From an uncultured Bacilli bacterium (GTDB taxonomy: Bacteria; Bacillota_I; Bacilli_A; RF39; UBA660), in NCBI GenBank assembly GCA_910583945.1, contig CAJTYF010000001.1, forward strand, positions 62,001-126,000: 64,000 nucleotides of DNA. The letters run 5' to 3'. The notes under the pieces are model-generated. The model had not been told where the DNA came from. It worked only from the letters and a program-made list of their open reading frames with translations, and made no database searches. Shown one piece after another: positions 18,298 to 27,683 of the stretch. Both the position numbers and the translations under genes were made by a program. The first letter of the stretch is position 1, and each line of letters begins with the position of its first letter.

Positions 18298-19134
18298 ATG
18301 TCTGGAAATTGGGTAGTACAAAATTTACAGAATGCTTTGGAAACTTGGAATAGTAAGTTATCGGAAATATGGGGACTTATTACACAGTCGCCAGAACAAT
18401 TTAAGGGTGGCACAATTTGGAATGTTATTGTTAATATTCACGGAGCATTACAAGCAATAGGTTTAGCACTTTTAGTGTTATTTTTTGTTGTAGGTGTAAT
18501 GAAAACTTGTGGCTCATTTGCAGAAGTAAAGAAGCCAGAACACGCACTAAAATTATTTATTAGATTTGCCATAGCAAAGATAGTTGTTACCTATGGACTT
18601 AACTTAATGTTATCTATATTTAAGATAGTACAGGGTGCAATATCAACAATTATGACAGCAGCAGGACTTGGTGGAGCAACACAAACAACACTTCCACAGG
18701 GGATTATAAATGCAATAGAAAGTTGTGGCTTTTTCGAGTCAATTCCATTATGGGCTGTCACTTTGATAGGTGGATTATTTATAACAGTCTTGTCTTTTAT
18801 AATGATAATGACTGTGTATGGTAGATTCTTTAAATTGTATTTATATACTGCTATTGCTCCGATACCTTTAAGCACATTTGCCGGAGAGCCAGTACAAAAT
18901 GTTGGAAAGAGTTTCTTAAAATCATATTGTTCTGTATGCCTAGAGGGAGCAATTATTGTTCTTGCTTGTATCATATTCTCACTATTTGCTTCTAGCCCAC
19001 CAGTTGTGGATGCAAACGCAGCAGCCGTTACTCAAGTTTGGAAGTATATAGGCGAGTTGATTTTCAATATGTTAGTGTTAGTCGGAACAATAAAACTAGC
19101 CGATCGTGTAGTGCGAGAAATGATGGGATTATAG
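18298..19134 (+). CDS. VirB6/TrbL-like channel protein
   Basis: This 278-residue polytopic protein has about six membrane helices: GLALLVLFFVVGVMKTCG, IAKIVVTYGLNLMLSIF, WAVTLIGGLFITVLSFIMIM and others. The sequence GRFFKLYLYTAIAPIPLSTF is typical of the VirB6/TrbL relatives of Firmicutes ICEs. It forms the inner channel of the type IV system. A strong AAGGAGG precedes ATG 18298. Confidence 0.85.
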   Translation: MSGNWVVQNLQNALETWNSKLSEIWGLITQSPEQFKGGTIWNVIVNIHGALQAIGLALLVLFFVVGVMKTCGSFAEVKKPEHALKLFIRFAIAKIVVTYGLNLMLSIFKIVQGAISTIMTAAGLGGATQTTLPQGIINAIESCGFFESIPLWAVTLIGGLFITVLSFIMIMTVYGRFFKLYLYTAIAPIPLSTFAGEPVQNVGKSFLKSYCSVCLEGAIIVLACIIFSLFASSPPVVDANAAAVTQVWKYIGELIFNMLVLVGTIKLADRVVREMMGL

Positions 19135-19148
19135 GAGAGTGATGATTT

Positions 19149-19445
19149 ATGAAATATTTAGTAACTCATATTTTGAGTAATGAAGAAAGAAAAGAATATG
19201 AAAGTAAAGGACTTTATTGTTATGATTTACGAGATAGTGATTTTGGTAATGATATTGCCTCCATTGAAAAAAGCGTTTGTGTAAATAGAATAGGCTCAAT
19301 GATAACTAATAAAGAGATAAAACTTGGCGATAAATATCCGAATGATTTTGTAGATTATAATACTTTTGTTTCAAAAAATAAGGCAGTTGATAAAATAGAA
19401 GATTTGTTAAAAAATAATAGAAACAAAGATAAGGAGGCGAGATAA
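19149..19445 (+). CDS. LPD28-like ICE protein
   Basis: This 98-residue protein contains GLYCYDLRDSDFGND, IEKSVCVNRIGSMITN and KEIKLGD, which fits the large-polyvalent-protein-associated domain 28 pattern (YDLR ... V.N..G...T). Function is unknown. It lies among transfer genes, overlaps the next gene through a TAATG junction and ends KEAR. Confidence 0.65.
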   Translation: MKYLVTHILSNEERKEYESKGLYCYDLRDSDFGNDIASIEKSVCVNRIGSMITNKEIKLGDKYPNDFVDYNTFVSKNKAVDKIEDLLKNNRNKDKEAR

Positions 19446-20623
19446 TGCCAACAGAAGATGTTATAAATTTTATTAAAAATAATATAGAAAACTCGATAAA
19501 AGAAGATGAAGAACTATTTGGAACAAAAATAGATTATATTTTGATAAATCCAGATACTAATGACACTACAAGTATTATTAGTAATGGAGTAGATAAAATA
19601 GTAGAATTTACACCATTTACTAAAGAAATGAAAACGGGTTATGCTAAAGTACCAGAATGGGATTATAGTTTTGATAATTATTTATTTAAAGATTTAGAAA
19701 GTGTGTATCAAATTGGATATATCACTGCTGAAACTCATTATAATATATGGACTTCTATCGAAGAACTATATCCAGAAGATATAAACAATAAAGATGGAGT
19801 GCAATGGTACTTACAATTTTGTGCAAATAATGGAATTACTAAAGAATATTTAGATGAAAAAACAAATCTTGATACACCAAATATAATGAAATATTTTGAT
19901 GGATTAGCATTTCAAGAAACTATGACTTATAAAGGTTATGTTATTGAAGCAGATGAAACTAATTATGATAACCCAAAAGAAAATCTAGTCACAATTTATA
20001 AAAGCCAACAGGACTATATAGATGGAAATTATGCAGAAAATGTATCTTTAAATACTGTTGGATTAAAACAAAATATAAAGGAATATATTGATGAAGTATA
20101 TATTGATAAGACAGATTTAGAAAGCGAAAAGGCATATTTTACTTTTGTTTTAGGATATGACTTATTACACGATATGATAAATAAATATGGGGTTTTAGAA
20201 TGTGATACTAATTATGATTTCTGTGATTACGTTGCAAATCAATTTTTAGATTCAAAAGAATATTCTAATTTTAATCGTTCTAGTTATGAAATGCTACAAG
20301 AATGGCTATCTAATAATAAAGAAAGAATAGAGAATGAATATAAAGAAACTATAGGCTTTGAAGAAAAAAATTATAATGGTAACTTAAAAATACTTGAAAC
20401 AGGATTTAGAAAAGATGAGGCTATTGCATTAGTAGAGAAAGATGTTCCTAGTATGAATCGAAAAGAGTATATTGTTGCTTTTAATTATACCATTGATAAA
20501 GAAAAAAATAATTTGTCTTGGGGGTATGGCAGATATTATTATGATAAAAATTCTGGAGAAAAAGCATACGAAAAGGTAATAAACGGTGGTAATCTTGCCT
20601 TTCACGATAGAGAAGAAAGGTAG
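19445..20623 (+). CDS. Multi-domain ICE accessory protein of unknown function
   Basis: This 392-residue acidic protein has no signal peptide. Three segments can be told apart: a first half with YITAETHYNIWTSIEELYPE and GVQWYLQFCANNGIT, a middle with MTYKGYVIEADETNY, and a C-terminal part with KEYIVAFNYTID and WGYGRYYYD that resembles small domains appended to ICE polyproteins. I cannot name a family. It starts on the TAATG of the LPD28-like gene and ends DREER. Confidence 0.7.
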   Translation: MPTEDVINFIKNNIENSIKEDEELFGTKIDYILINPDTNDTTSIISNGVDKIVEFTPFTKEMKTGYAKVPEWDYSFDNYLFKDLESVYQIGYITAETHYNIWTSIEELYPEDINNKDGVQWYLQFCANNGITKEYLDEKTNLDTPNIMKYFDGLAFQETMTYKGYVIEADETNYDNPKENLVTIYKSQQDYIDGNYAENVSLNTVGLKQNIKEYIDEVYIDKTDLESEKAYFTFVLGYDLLHDMINKYGVLECDTNYDFCDYVANQFLDSKEYSNFNRSSYEMLQEWLSNNKERIENEYKETIGFEEKNYNGNLKILETGFRKDEAIALVEKDVPSMNRKEYIVAFNYTIDKEKNNLSWGYGRYYYDKNSGEKAYEKVINGGNLAFHDREER

Positions 20624-20629
20624 GCAACT

Positions 20630-21079
20630 ATGAGTAGAGAACTTTTTAAAAGTATGACTTACAAAGATGGAAAAGTCTATACAAGACAATGTAGCAATAA
20701 TGTTTACCCAAAAGATTATTATAGTGAAGAAAATATAGGTTTAACGAGAAGATATAAGGAACTAGGACAAATTGACTTTGAAAAATGGTTTATTACCAAT
20801 GGACTTATGACAGGAAATATCGAAATATTAAGTGGTAGTAATAAGATATTACAAAAATTAAATTATATTGCTAATTTATTATGGGAAGATAAAGGTTTTA
20901 GAGAATTAAAAGATAAGGAAGATAAGGCTTTTATGAAATCTTTATCTTCTAAAACAGAAAGTGACAAAGAATTAGCAAGTAAAGAGAGTATAATGGTAAA
21001 AGAAGATATTTCAAAATATGTATCTTCTTTCTACGATACTCACAATATGAAATTCAAAAACAAAGAAAGGGAAAGGTAA
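20630..21079 (+). CDS. Hypothetical ICE protein
   Basis: This 149-residue protein of unknown family begins MSRELFKSMTYKDGKVYTRQ and has a charged C-terminal half ending KNKERER. The purine-rich end of the upstream gene (GAAGAAAGG) serves as its ribosome binding site. There is no membrane segment. It lies between transfer genes and reads in the same direction, so it is probably co-expressed with them. Confidence 0.6.
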   Translation: MSRELFKSMTYKDGKVYTRQCSNNVYPKDYYSEENIGLTRRYKELGQIDFEKWFITNGLMTGNIEILSGSNKILQKLNYIANLLWEDKGFRELKDKEDKAFMKSLSSKTESDKELASKESIMVKEDISKYVSSFYDTHNMKFKNKERER

Positions 21080-21085
21080 TTGTTT

Positions 21086-21394
21086 ATGAAAAAATATGAG
21101 GAAATCATAAAAGGGCAAGATCCGTTTCAATGTGCATTGGCATTAGAATATTTGCTACGAAATGGTAGAGAAAATTTGCAAGATGATGTTTATTATCAAA
21201 ACTTACAAGATAATATTAAAGATAATGATGATTCTAGGAGTGGCATTACAAATGGCTATGCTTTAGATTCTTTAAAAATTGCTAGAGATATGGCAAAGTT
21301 AGATACAAAAGAATTATGTGAGTATATCTATGATGAAGAAAAAGATAAAAAAGAACAAGAAAAAAAGTTAAAAAAACAAGAAAGGAGCAGATAA
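21086..21394 (+). CDS. Hypothetical ICE protein with charged tail
   Basis: This 102-residue protein is read from ATG 21086; an in-frame TTG at 21080 is less likely because it is too close to the GAAAGG element. The sequence DPFQCALALEYLLRNGRENL, then YALDSLKIARDMAKL, suggests a helical protein, and the tail is Lys/Glu-rich, ending QERSR. No family is recognised. It directly precedes prgI. Confidence 0.6.
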   Translation: MKKYEEIIKGQDPFQCALALEYLLRNGRENLQDDVYYQNLQDNIKDNDDSRSGITNGYALDSLKIARDMAKLDTKELCEYIYDEEKDKKEQEKKLKKQERSR

Positions 21395-21397
21395 TAA

Positions 21398-21748
21398 GTG
21401 GAAGTTAAAATAAATCGAGAGATTAGAAATTATACCGAAAGTATATTCTTTGGACTGTCTTTAAGACAGTTCATTTTTTCTGTCTTTGCTTGTGGAGTAG
21501 CAGTTTTACTTTACTTCTTATTAAAGGGCAAATTCGGAATAGAAACACTTTCTTGGGTGTGCATTTTGGGTGCTTCGCCATTTGCAGCACTAGGCTTTCT
21601 TACTTACAATGGTATGACAGCCGAGAAGTTTATATGGGCTTGGTTAAAATCAGAGTTTTTAGTGCCTAAACAATTAACTTTCAAGCCCACTAATTTTTAT
21701 TATGAATTATTAAAAGATGAAATCGAAAAAGGAGGAAAACAATGTTAG
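21398..21748 (+). CDS. PrgI-family conjugation membrane protein
   Basis: This 116-residue protein has a GTG start behind AAAGGAGC. The N-terminus VKINREIRNYTESIFFGLSL and the two following membrane helices (IFSVFACGVAVLLYFLL, LSWVCILGASPFAALGFL) are diagnostic for the PrgI family. PrgI sits next to VirB4 in Gram-positive type IV systems and is a VirB3-like partner. It overlaps the next gene by seven bases. Confidence 0.88.
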   Translation: MEVKINREIRNYTESIFFGLSLRQFIFSVFACGVAVLLYFLLKGKFGIETLSWVCILGASPFAALGFLTYNGMTAEKFIWAWLKSEFLVPKQLTFKPTNFYYELLKDEIEKGGKQC

Positions 21749-22002
21749 TTTTTAGAAAAGAGTTAATGTTAAAAAGACTAGAAAAAGAGAATTTACTTGA
21801 TAAAGTAGATGATGAAGTAATGAAACTAATGAATGAACTTGATGGGAAAGAAGTTCATAAAAACGATTGGAAAGCACTCGTATTTGATGAGTTAGAATAT
21901 ATTGCTCGTGATAGTGAGGGAACAACTTATCCTATCAATAAATATGATGTAGAGGAAGTAGAAAGAATTTCTACTAAAAAAGATGATAGGGGGTGCAGAT
22001 AA
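21742..22002 (+). CDS. Small protein between PrgI and VirB4
   Basis: This 86-residue protein starts within the end of prgI behind GGAGG, and its stop shares the TAATG junction with virB4, so it is translationally coupled to both. It is acidic and has no membrane helix. The segment ELEYIARDSEGTTYPINKYD has no family I can name. Tight coupling suggests a role in the channel complex, but that is inference. Confidence 0.65.
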   Translation: MLVFRKELMLKRLEKENLLDKVDDEVMKLMNELDGKEVHKNDWKALVFDELEYIARDSEGTTYPINKYDVEEVERISTKKDDRGCR

Positions 22003-24335
22003 TGAAAACCCTAAAAATGTTATTTAAAAATGATAAAGAAAAGTTTGTTGCTCCTAAAGGAGTACAGGACACCATACCAGTTCAACGAATCTGGGAAGAT
22101 GGTGTCTTTTTAGTTGGCAAGAATAAATACTCTAAAACATTTAGATTTACAGATATAAATTATGCAGTAGCAAGTCGTAGTGATAAAGAAGCAATGTTTT
22201 TGGAATATTCAGAACTATTAAATAGTTTTGACTGTGGAGCAACTACTAAAATCACTATATCTAATCGTAGATTAAATAAAGTGGATTTTGAAAAGACTAT
22301 ATTACTTCCTATGAATGAAGATAGTCTTGATGAATATAGAAAAGAATATAATAAAATGCTTTTAGATCAAGCAACTGGAGCAAATGGAATTATACAAGAA
22401 AAATTTATTACTGTTTCAGTTAATAAAAAGAATATCGAAGAAGCAAGAAATTACTTTGCTCGTATCGGAGCAGATTTAAGTAATCACTTCTCACAATTAG
22501 GCTCAAAGTGTATCGAACTAGACGCAGTTGATAGACTTCGTATATGTCACGACTTTTATAGAGTAGGAGAAGAAACTTGTTTCAATTTTGATATGTTATC
22601 GAATATGAAAAAAGGACATAGTTTCAAAGATTATGTATGTCCAGATTCAATAGAATTTGAAAAAGACTATTTTAAAATGGGAAATCGCTATGGTAGAGTA
22701 TTGTTCTTAAAAGAATATGCTAGTTATATTAAAGATACTATGGTAGCAGAACTAACAGACCTTAATAGAAATATTATGATGTCTATTGATGTAGTGCCTA
22801 TCGCTATGGATGAAGCAGTACGAGAAGTAGAAAATAGGCGACTTGGTGTAGAAACAAATATCACGAATTGGCAACGCAGACAAAATGCAAATCAAAACTT
22901 TAGTGCTATTATACCTTATGACCTAGAACAACAGAGAAATGAAAGCAAAGAGTTTTTAGATGATTTAACTACTCGTGACCAAAGAATGTTTTTATCAGTT
23001 CTTACAATGGTGCATACGGCAGATACAAAAGAGCAACTTGATAATGATACAGAGAGTTTACTTACAACGGCTAGAAAACACCTTTGTCAATTCGCAATTC
23101 TAAAATTTCAGCAAATGGACGGACTTAATACTGCTATGCCACACGGAGTTAGAAAAATAGATACTTTAAGAACACTTACGACCGAAAGTCTAGGTGTTTT
23201 TATTCCTTTTAGGGTGCAAGAGATAAATCACGAGAACGGTATTTACTACGGTCAAAATGTTATAAGCAAAAATATGATTATAGCAGATAGGCGACAACTT
23301 CTAAATGGAAATAGTTTTATTCTTGGAGTTAGTGGCTCTGGTAAGTCATTTACTGCTAAAAATGAAATAGTGTCAGTAATACTTCGTGATCCAAATGCAG
23401 ATGTAATTGTAGTTGACCCAGAACGAGAAGAAAGTAGGCTTGTAAAAGCATTAGGAGGGGAAGTAATCCATATATCAGCAACGAGTGATAATCATATAAA
23501 CGCAATGGATATGAATAGCGAATACGGAGATGGAGCAAACCCTGTTATTTTGAAGTCAGAGTTTATTTTATCTTTGTGCGAACAGTTGATAGGGGGAAAT
23601 AATCTCGGACCAAAACAAAAATCAATAATTGATAGGTGTACTGCTCAAGTATATAGACATTATCAACAGGGCAACTATCAGGGAACACCACCAACTCTAC
23701 AAGATTTTAGAGAAGAACTACTAAAACAAACAGAGCCAGAAGCAAAAGAGATAGCACTTGCTATTGAATTATTTACAGATGGTAGTTTAAATACTTTCGC
23801 TAAACAAACGAATGTTGATACAAATAGTAGGCTAATTTGTTACGACATTTTAGATTTAGGAAAACAACTACAACCTATCGGAATGTTAGTTGTGCTTGAT
23901 AATATTTTAAATAGAATAACAATGAACAGGGCTAAAGGTAGAAATACCTTTATTTTTATTGATGAAATCTATCTTTTATTTCAACACGAATATTCAGCAA
24001 ACTTCCTATTTACTTTATGGAAAAGAGTTCGTAAGTATGGTGCTTATGCTACTGGTATTACCCAAAATGTAGATGACCTTTTACAAAGCCATACTGCTAG
24101 GACAATGTTAGCGAATAGTGAGTTTATTGTAATGCTTAATCAAGCAAGTACCGATAGAGTAGAACTTGCAAAACTACTTAATATATCAGACTTGCAAATG
24201 AATTATATTACTAATGTTGGAGCAGGACAGGGACTTTTAAAGGTGGGAAGTTCACTTGTGCCATTTATAAGTAAATTTCCTACAAATACAAAACTTTATA
24301 AATTGATGACTACTAAACCGGGCGAAAGCGATTAG
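22002..24335 (+). CDS. VirB4/TraE-type conjugation ATPase
   Basis: This 777-residue protein is read from ATG 22002 (TAATG junction, GGGGG upstream). It has Walker A GVSGSGKS (about residue 440), Walker B TFIFIDEIYLLF (about 650) and the family segment GAYATGITQNVDDLLQS. It is the main energiser of the type IV channel, acting at the cytoplasmic face of the membrane. Length is typical of Firmicutes ICE VirB4 proteins. Confidence 0.92.
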   Translation: MKTLKMLFKNDKEKFVAPKGVQDTIPVQRIWEDGVFLVGKNKYSKTFRFTDINYAVASRSDKEAMFLEYSELLNSFDCGATTKITISNRRLNKVDFEKTILLPMNEDSLDEYRKEYNKMLLDQATGANGIIQEKFITVSVNKKNIEEARNYFARIGADLSNHFSQLGSKCIELDAVDRLRICHDFYRVGEETCFNFDMLSNMKKGHSFKDYVCPDSIEFEKDYFKMGNRYGRVLFLKEYASYIKDTMVAELTDLNRNIMMSIDVVPIAMDEAVREVENRRLGVETNITNWQRRQNANQNFSAIIPYDLEQQRNESKEFLDDLTTRDQRMFLSVLTMVHTADTKEQLDNDTESLLTTARKHLCQFAILKFQQMDGLNTAMPHGVRKIDTLRTLTTESLGVFIPFRVQEINHENGIYYGQNVISKNMIIADRRQLLNGNSFILGVSGSGKSFTAKNEIVSVILRDPNADVIVVDPEREESRLVKALGGEVIHISATSDNHINAMDMNSEYGDGANPVILKSEFILSLCEQLIGGNNLGPKQKSIIDRCTAQVYRHYQQGNYQGTPPTLQDFREELLKQTEPEAKEIALAIELFTDGSLNTFAKQTNVDTNSRLICYDILDLGKQLQPIGMLVVLDNILNRITMNRAKGRNTFIFIDEIYLLFQHEYSANFLFTLWKRVRKYGAYATGITQNVDDLLQSHTARTMLANSEFIVMLNQASTDRVELAKLLNISDLQMNYITNVGAGQGLLKVGSSLVPFISKFPTNTKLYKLMTTKPGESD

Positions 24336-24352
24336 TCTAGGAGGTGTCTATA

Positions 24353-25987
24353 ATGGCAGATATAAAAGTAAAAGAAGTTGGTAAAAAAACGATAAAGACA
24401 CTTGATAAAGGTGTAATTGCGACAGAACGATTAAAAGACACTATTGTTCATACAAAAGAGAAAGCAGAAAATACCCAGTCTAATGATAGTAACATAGTTG
24501 AAGATGGAAGTAATAAAATAACCTTTGTTACAAATCGTACAGTTGATGAAACACTATATCATTTCAATAAATACGGTAAAAAAGCAGTAGTGGAAACAAA
24601 AGATAATGTTATTAAAACAAAAGTGAAAATTAAAAATATAAAAGATAAACTACTGGCTCAAAAAAATAAAAAGGTTGCAACTAAAGGAGCAAAAACAACA
24701 ATAAAAACTGGTAAGAGTGTTGCAAAGAAAGCCGAAAAAGCAACGAAAGAATCTGTTAAGGCTTCTCAAAGAGCATTAAAACTTGCAAGAGAAACTGCGA
24801 AACAAACTGCCAGAGCAACAAAGGCAGTAGTAAAAGCCACTATATCTGCAATAAAAGGTATAATTGCTGCAACAAAGGCACTTATATCTTTACTTATTGC
24901 AGGTGGTTGGGTTGCTATGGTTGTAATTGTTATAATATGTCTAATAGGGCTACTTGTTGGCTCTATTTTTGGCATATTCTTCAGTAGTGAAAAAACAAGT
25001 CCAAATGCTATTACTATGAAAGATGTAATCGCAGAATGTAATCAAGAGTTTTCTGATAAATTACAAACAATACAAGACCAGAATCCACACGACGACTATG
25101 TACTTGATGGTAATATGGCTACTTGGAAAGATGTTTTAATTATATATACAGTAAAACAAGCGAATGGCTTTGATGGTGGAGAAGTTGTCACAATGGATGA
25201 TACTAAAAAAGCATTAGTTAAGCAAATATTCTGGGAAATGAATAGTTTATCTTCAGAAGTAAAAACAGAAAAGGTAATAGAACAGGGTGTCAATACGGAT
25301 GAAATGCCGAAAGAAGTAGAAAAAAGAGTATTGCACATAACGATAACTTCTAAAAATGCAGAACAAATGAAAAATGAATATCATTTTAGCCCTGCACAAA
25401 TAAAACAATATAACGAGTTATCTAGTAGTGAATATAATTCGCTCTGGGGTGGAGTCCTTTATGGCTTAAATAATACTGGAGATTTTATTAACTGGCGACA
25501 AGAAGGACAAGAGTGGTCTAATATAAGAATAGGAAACACGAATAGTACAATAGGAAATATAGGTTGTTTAGTAACTTCAATAGCAATACTTATAGAAAAG
25601 TCTGGAGCAAATACAACTATCGTTCCATTTAATCCAGGTACTTTTGTCGAAGCCCTAAACAATAATGGTGGCTTTGATGAAAAGGGAAATTTATATTATG
25701 CACCTATAAATAAAGTTGTTCCAAATTTTAGGTATGTTGGAAATGTGAATTTAAGAGGTAAAACTAGAGCCGAAAAACTAGAATCAATAAAGCAATACCT
25801 TAATTTAGGTTTTCACTTAACTATTGAAGTAAAAGGAGCAACACCCGGAAATCAACATTGGGTAGCAATACTTGGTGTTGATGGTAATAATGTAAATATC
25901 GTTGATCCTGCAAGTGATAAAACTGACTTGTGGAGTGCTTATGAATGGAATAAGTCATCACAATTCAATTATTTTAAGGCAGAATAA
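24353..25987 (+). CDS. Membrane-anchored C39-like peptidase of the transfer apparatus
   Basis: This 544-residue protein is read from ATG 24353 behind GGAGGTG. It has a long basic N-terminus, one membrane helix (about residues 180-205, VAMVVIVIICLIGLLVGSIF), a linker, and a C-terminal papain-like domain with Cys in IGCLVTSIAIL (about 404), His in HWVAILGV (about 502) and Asp in VDPASD. The topology suits a wall-remodelling enzyme. Related ICEs usually have an NlpC/P60 or lysozyme domain here; this one looks C39-like. Confidence 0.75.
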   Translation: MADIKVKEVGKKTIKTLDKGVIATERLKDTIVHTKEKAENTQSNDSNIVEDGSNKITFVTNRTVDETLYHFNKYGKKAVVETKDNVIKTKVKIKNIKDKLLAQKNKKVATKGAKTTIKTGKSVAKKAEKATKESVKASQRALKLARETAKQTARATKAVVKATISAIKGIIAATKALISLLIAGGWVAMVVIVIICLIGLLVGSIFGIFFSSEKTSPNAITMKDVIAECNQEFSDKLQTIQDQNPHDDYVLDGNMATWKDVLIIYTVKQANGFDGGEVVTMDDTKKALVKQIFWEMNSLSSEVKTEKVIEQGVNTDEMPKEVEKRVLHITITSKNAEQMKNEYHFSPAQIKQYNELSSSEYNSLWGGVLYGLNNTGDFINWRQEGQEWSNIRIGNTNSTIGNIGCLVTSIAILIEKSGANTTIVPFNPGTFVEALNNNGGFDEKGNLYYAPINKVVPNFRYVGNVNLRGKTRAEKLESIKQYLNLGFHLTIEVKGATPGNQHWVAILGVDGNNVNIVDPASDKTDLWSAYEWNKSSQFNYFKAE

Positions 25988-26044
25988 TGATACTAGCATT
26001 GATAAGATTAAGTATAGAATAATATTCTTATATTTTAAAATTAA

Positions 26045-26077
26045 AAAGGTTATTTCTAAAATAGGGAAATAGCCTTT
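26045..26077 (+). terminator. Hairpin closing the transfer operon
   Basis: AAAGGTTATTTC (26045-26056) pairs over 12 bp, with one G-U, with GAAATAGCCTTT (26066-26077). The T-tract is poor. It is the first structure after the peptidase stop codon and probably marks the 3' end of the transfer transcript. The rest of 25988-26442 holds a kinase relic and a promoter. Confidence 0.6.
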
Positions 26078-26144
26078 AATACATAATTTTATATTAAAAA
26101 TAATAGTGATATAGATAGAATGTTTATTAAGTGATATATAGAAT

Positions 26145-26338
26145 TTTTCTAATCAAGCAGATGGTTTGGAGCAAGTGAGTTTAGAAAAATTATTTGATAG
26201 ATACTATACAAAGTGCAAAAAAATCAAATGGAATTGGTTTATCTATTGCGAAACAATTGGCAGATTTAAGTGGGGGGTACAATAGAAGCAAAATATAAGA
26301 ATAATATTTTAATAATCAAAATTGAATTTCCTATATAG
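26145..26338 (+). pseudogene. Histidine kinase C-terminal relic
   Basis: Three reading frames joined in order give LEKLFDRYYT, then SNGIGLSIAKQLADLSGG, then GGTIEAKYKNN and IKIEFPI with a stop. This is the F-box/G2-box end of a sensor kinase ATPase domain. Two frameshifts and the missing front prove decay. It suggests that a two-component system was once here and was replaced by the adjacent GntR-ABC operons. Confidence 0.75.
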
Positions 26339-26379
26339 AATAAAGTTTATCAGAAATGATAGACTTTTTTTAATGTTTA

Positions 26380-26429
26380 TTGACATAGAACACAAAATGT
26401 AATATAATGTACTTATCAAGCAAGTACAT
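26380..26429 (+). promoter_or_regulatory. Consensus promoter and GntR operator, first ABC operon
   Basis: TTGACA (26380-26385), a 17-base spacer and TATAAT (26403-26408) make a consensus sigma-A promoter. Overlapping its end is a perfect inverted repeat ATGTACTT-ATCAAGC-AAGTACAT (26407-26429), placed to block initiation. The repressor encoded just downstream is the likely ligand. Confidence 0.85.
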
Positions 26430-26442
26430 TAAGGAGGGAAAA

Positions 26443-26820
26443 ATGGAGATTATCATTAGTAACAGTACAAGCAAACCTATATATGAACAGATTACAAGCC
26501 AAATTAAACAAATGATAATGTCTGGAGAATTAAAATCTGGAGAATCAATACCATCTATGCGATCGTTAGCAAAGTCTTTACATATAAGTGTTATAACGGT
26601 GCAAAAAGCCTATGAAGATTTGCAAAAAGATGGTTTTATAGAAACGACAGTAGGTAGAGGTAGTTTTGTTCGTGCTGATAATAAAGAGTATATTCAAGAA
26701 GAAAAACAAAGAGAAATAGAATCTTGTTTACAAAAAGCAATAGAATTAAGCAAAGAGAATGGTATTTCTTTAAGTAAACTTATTGAACTCTTAAATATAT
26801 TTTATGAGGAGGAAAAATAA
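26443..26820 (+). CDS. YtrA-type GntR regulator 1
   Basis: This 125-residue protein starts at ATG 26443 behind AAGGAGGG. The winged helix is complete (KPIYEQITSQIKQMIMSGEL, then SIPSMRSLAKSLHISVITVQ), and the short C-terminal helical part is that of the YtrA subfamily, which lacks a large effector domain. It heads an ABC exporter operon and probably represses it by binding the palindrome in its own promoter. A paralogue is at 28400-28777. Confidence 0.88.
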   Translation: MEIIISNSTSKPIYEQITSQIKQMIMSGELKSGESIPSMRSLAKSLHISVITVQKAYEDLQKDGFIETTVGRGSFVRADNKEYIQEEKQREIESCLQKAIELSKENGISLSKLIELLNIFYEEEK

Positions 26821-26821
26821 T

Positions 26822-27682
26822 ATGTCAAACTATGCTTTAAAACTAACAAACATAACAAAAAAATATGATGATTTTATTTTGGATAATGTTTCATTTAATG
26901 TTCCAAAGGGAAATATTGTTGGACTAATAGGAGAAAATGGTGCAGGAAAAAGTACAACCCTTAATTCAATCCTTGATATAATCGAAAGAGATTCTGGAAA
27001 TGTATTTATTCTTGATAGTGAAAAGAATAAAATAAGTAATGCTACAAGAGAAAAAATCGGAGTTGTTTTTGATGGTAATAACTTTCCAGAAGATTTAACA
27101 CCACAAAAATTAAATAATGTATTAAAAGCAATTTATAGTAATTGGGAAGAACAGAAATTTTATGAATTATTAGAAAAGTTTTCTTTACCAAAAAATAAAA
27201 AGATTAAAAAGTTTTCTAAAGGAATGAAAATGAAATTATCAATAAGTGTTGCATTATCGCACAAAGCACAATTACTAATATTAGATGAAGCAACAAGTGG
27301 GCTTGATCCTGTTGTTAGAGATGATATTTTAGATATACTATTAGACTTTGTTCAAGAAGAAAATAATTCAATTTTAATGTCTAGCCATATTACAAGTGAT
27401 TTAGAAAAAATTGCAGATTACATTATTTTTATTCATAAAGGTAAAGTGATTTTTGAAGAAACAAAAGACAATCTTATATATAATTATGGAATTATGAAAT
27501 GTAAATTAAAAGAATTTAATGATATTGAGAAAAAAGATATAATTAGATACAGAAAAATGGATTATGGTTATGAAATATTGATAAAAAACAAAAAAGAACT
27601 AGAGAAAAAATATCCAAATGTCATTATGGATAACATAAAAATAGAAGATATAATGTTAATGTATGTAAAGGGGGAAAAATAA
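26822..27682 (+). CDS. ABC transporter ATPase 1
   Basis: This 286-residue protein has Walker A GENGAGKST, signature FSKGMKMKLSIS (normally LSGG-like; the SKGM form is usual in YtrB/BcrA-like exporters) and Walker B LLILDEATSGLDP. The ATG at 26822 follows GAGGAGG. It pairs with the ABC-2-type membrane protein directly downstream. Such GntR-controlled exporters respond to envelope stress and peptide antibiotics. Confidence 0.88.
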   Translation: MSNYALKLTNITKKYDDFILDNVSFNVPKGNIVGLIGENGAGKSTTLNSILDIIERDSGNVFILDSEKNKISNATREKIGVVFDGNNFPEDLTPQKLNNVLKAIYSNWEEQKFYELLEKFSLPKNKKIKKFSKGMKMKLSISVALSHKAQLLILDEATSGLDPVVRDDILDILLDFVQEENNSILMSSHITSDLEKIADYIIFIHKGKVIFEETKDNLIYNYGIMKCKLKEFNDIEKKDIIRYRKMDYGYEILIKNKKELEKKYPNVIMDNIKIEDIMLMYVKGEK

Positions 27683-27683
27683 T

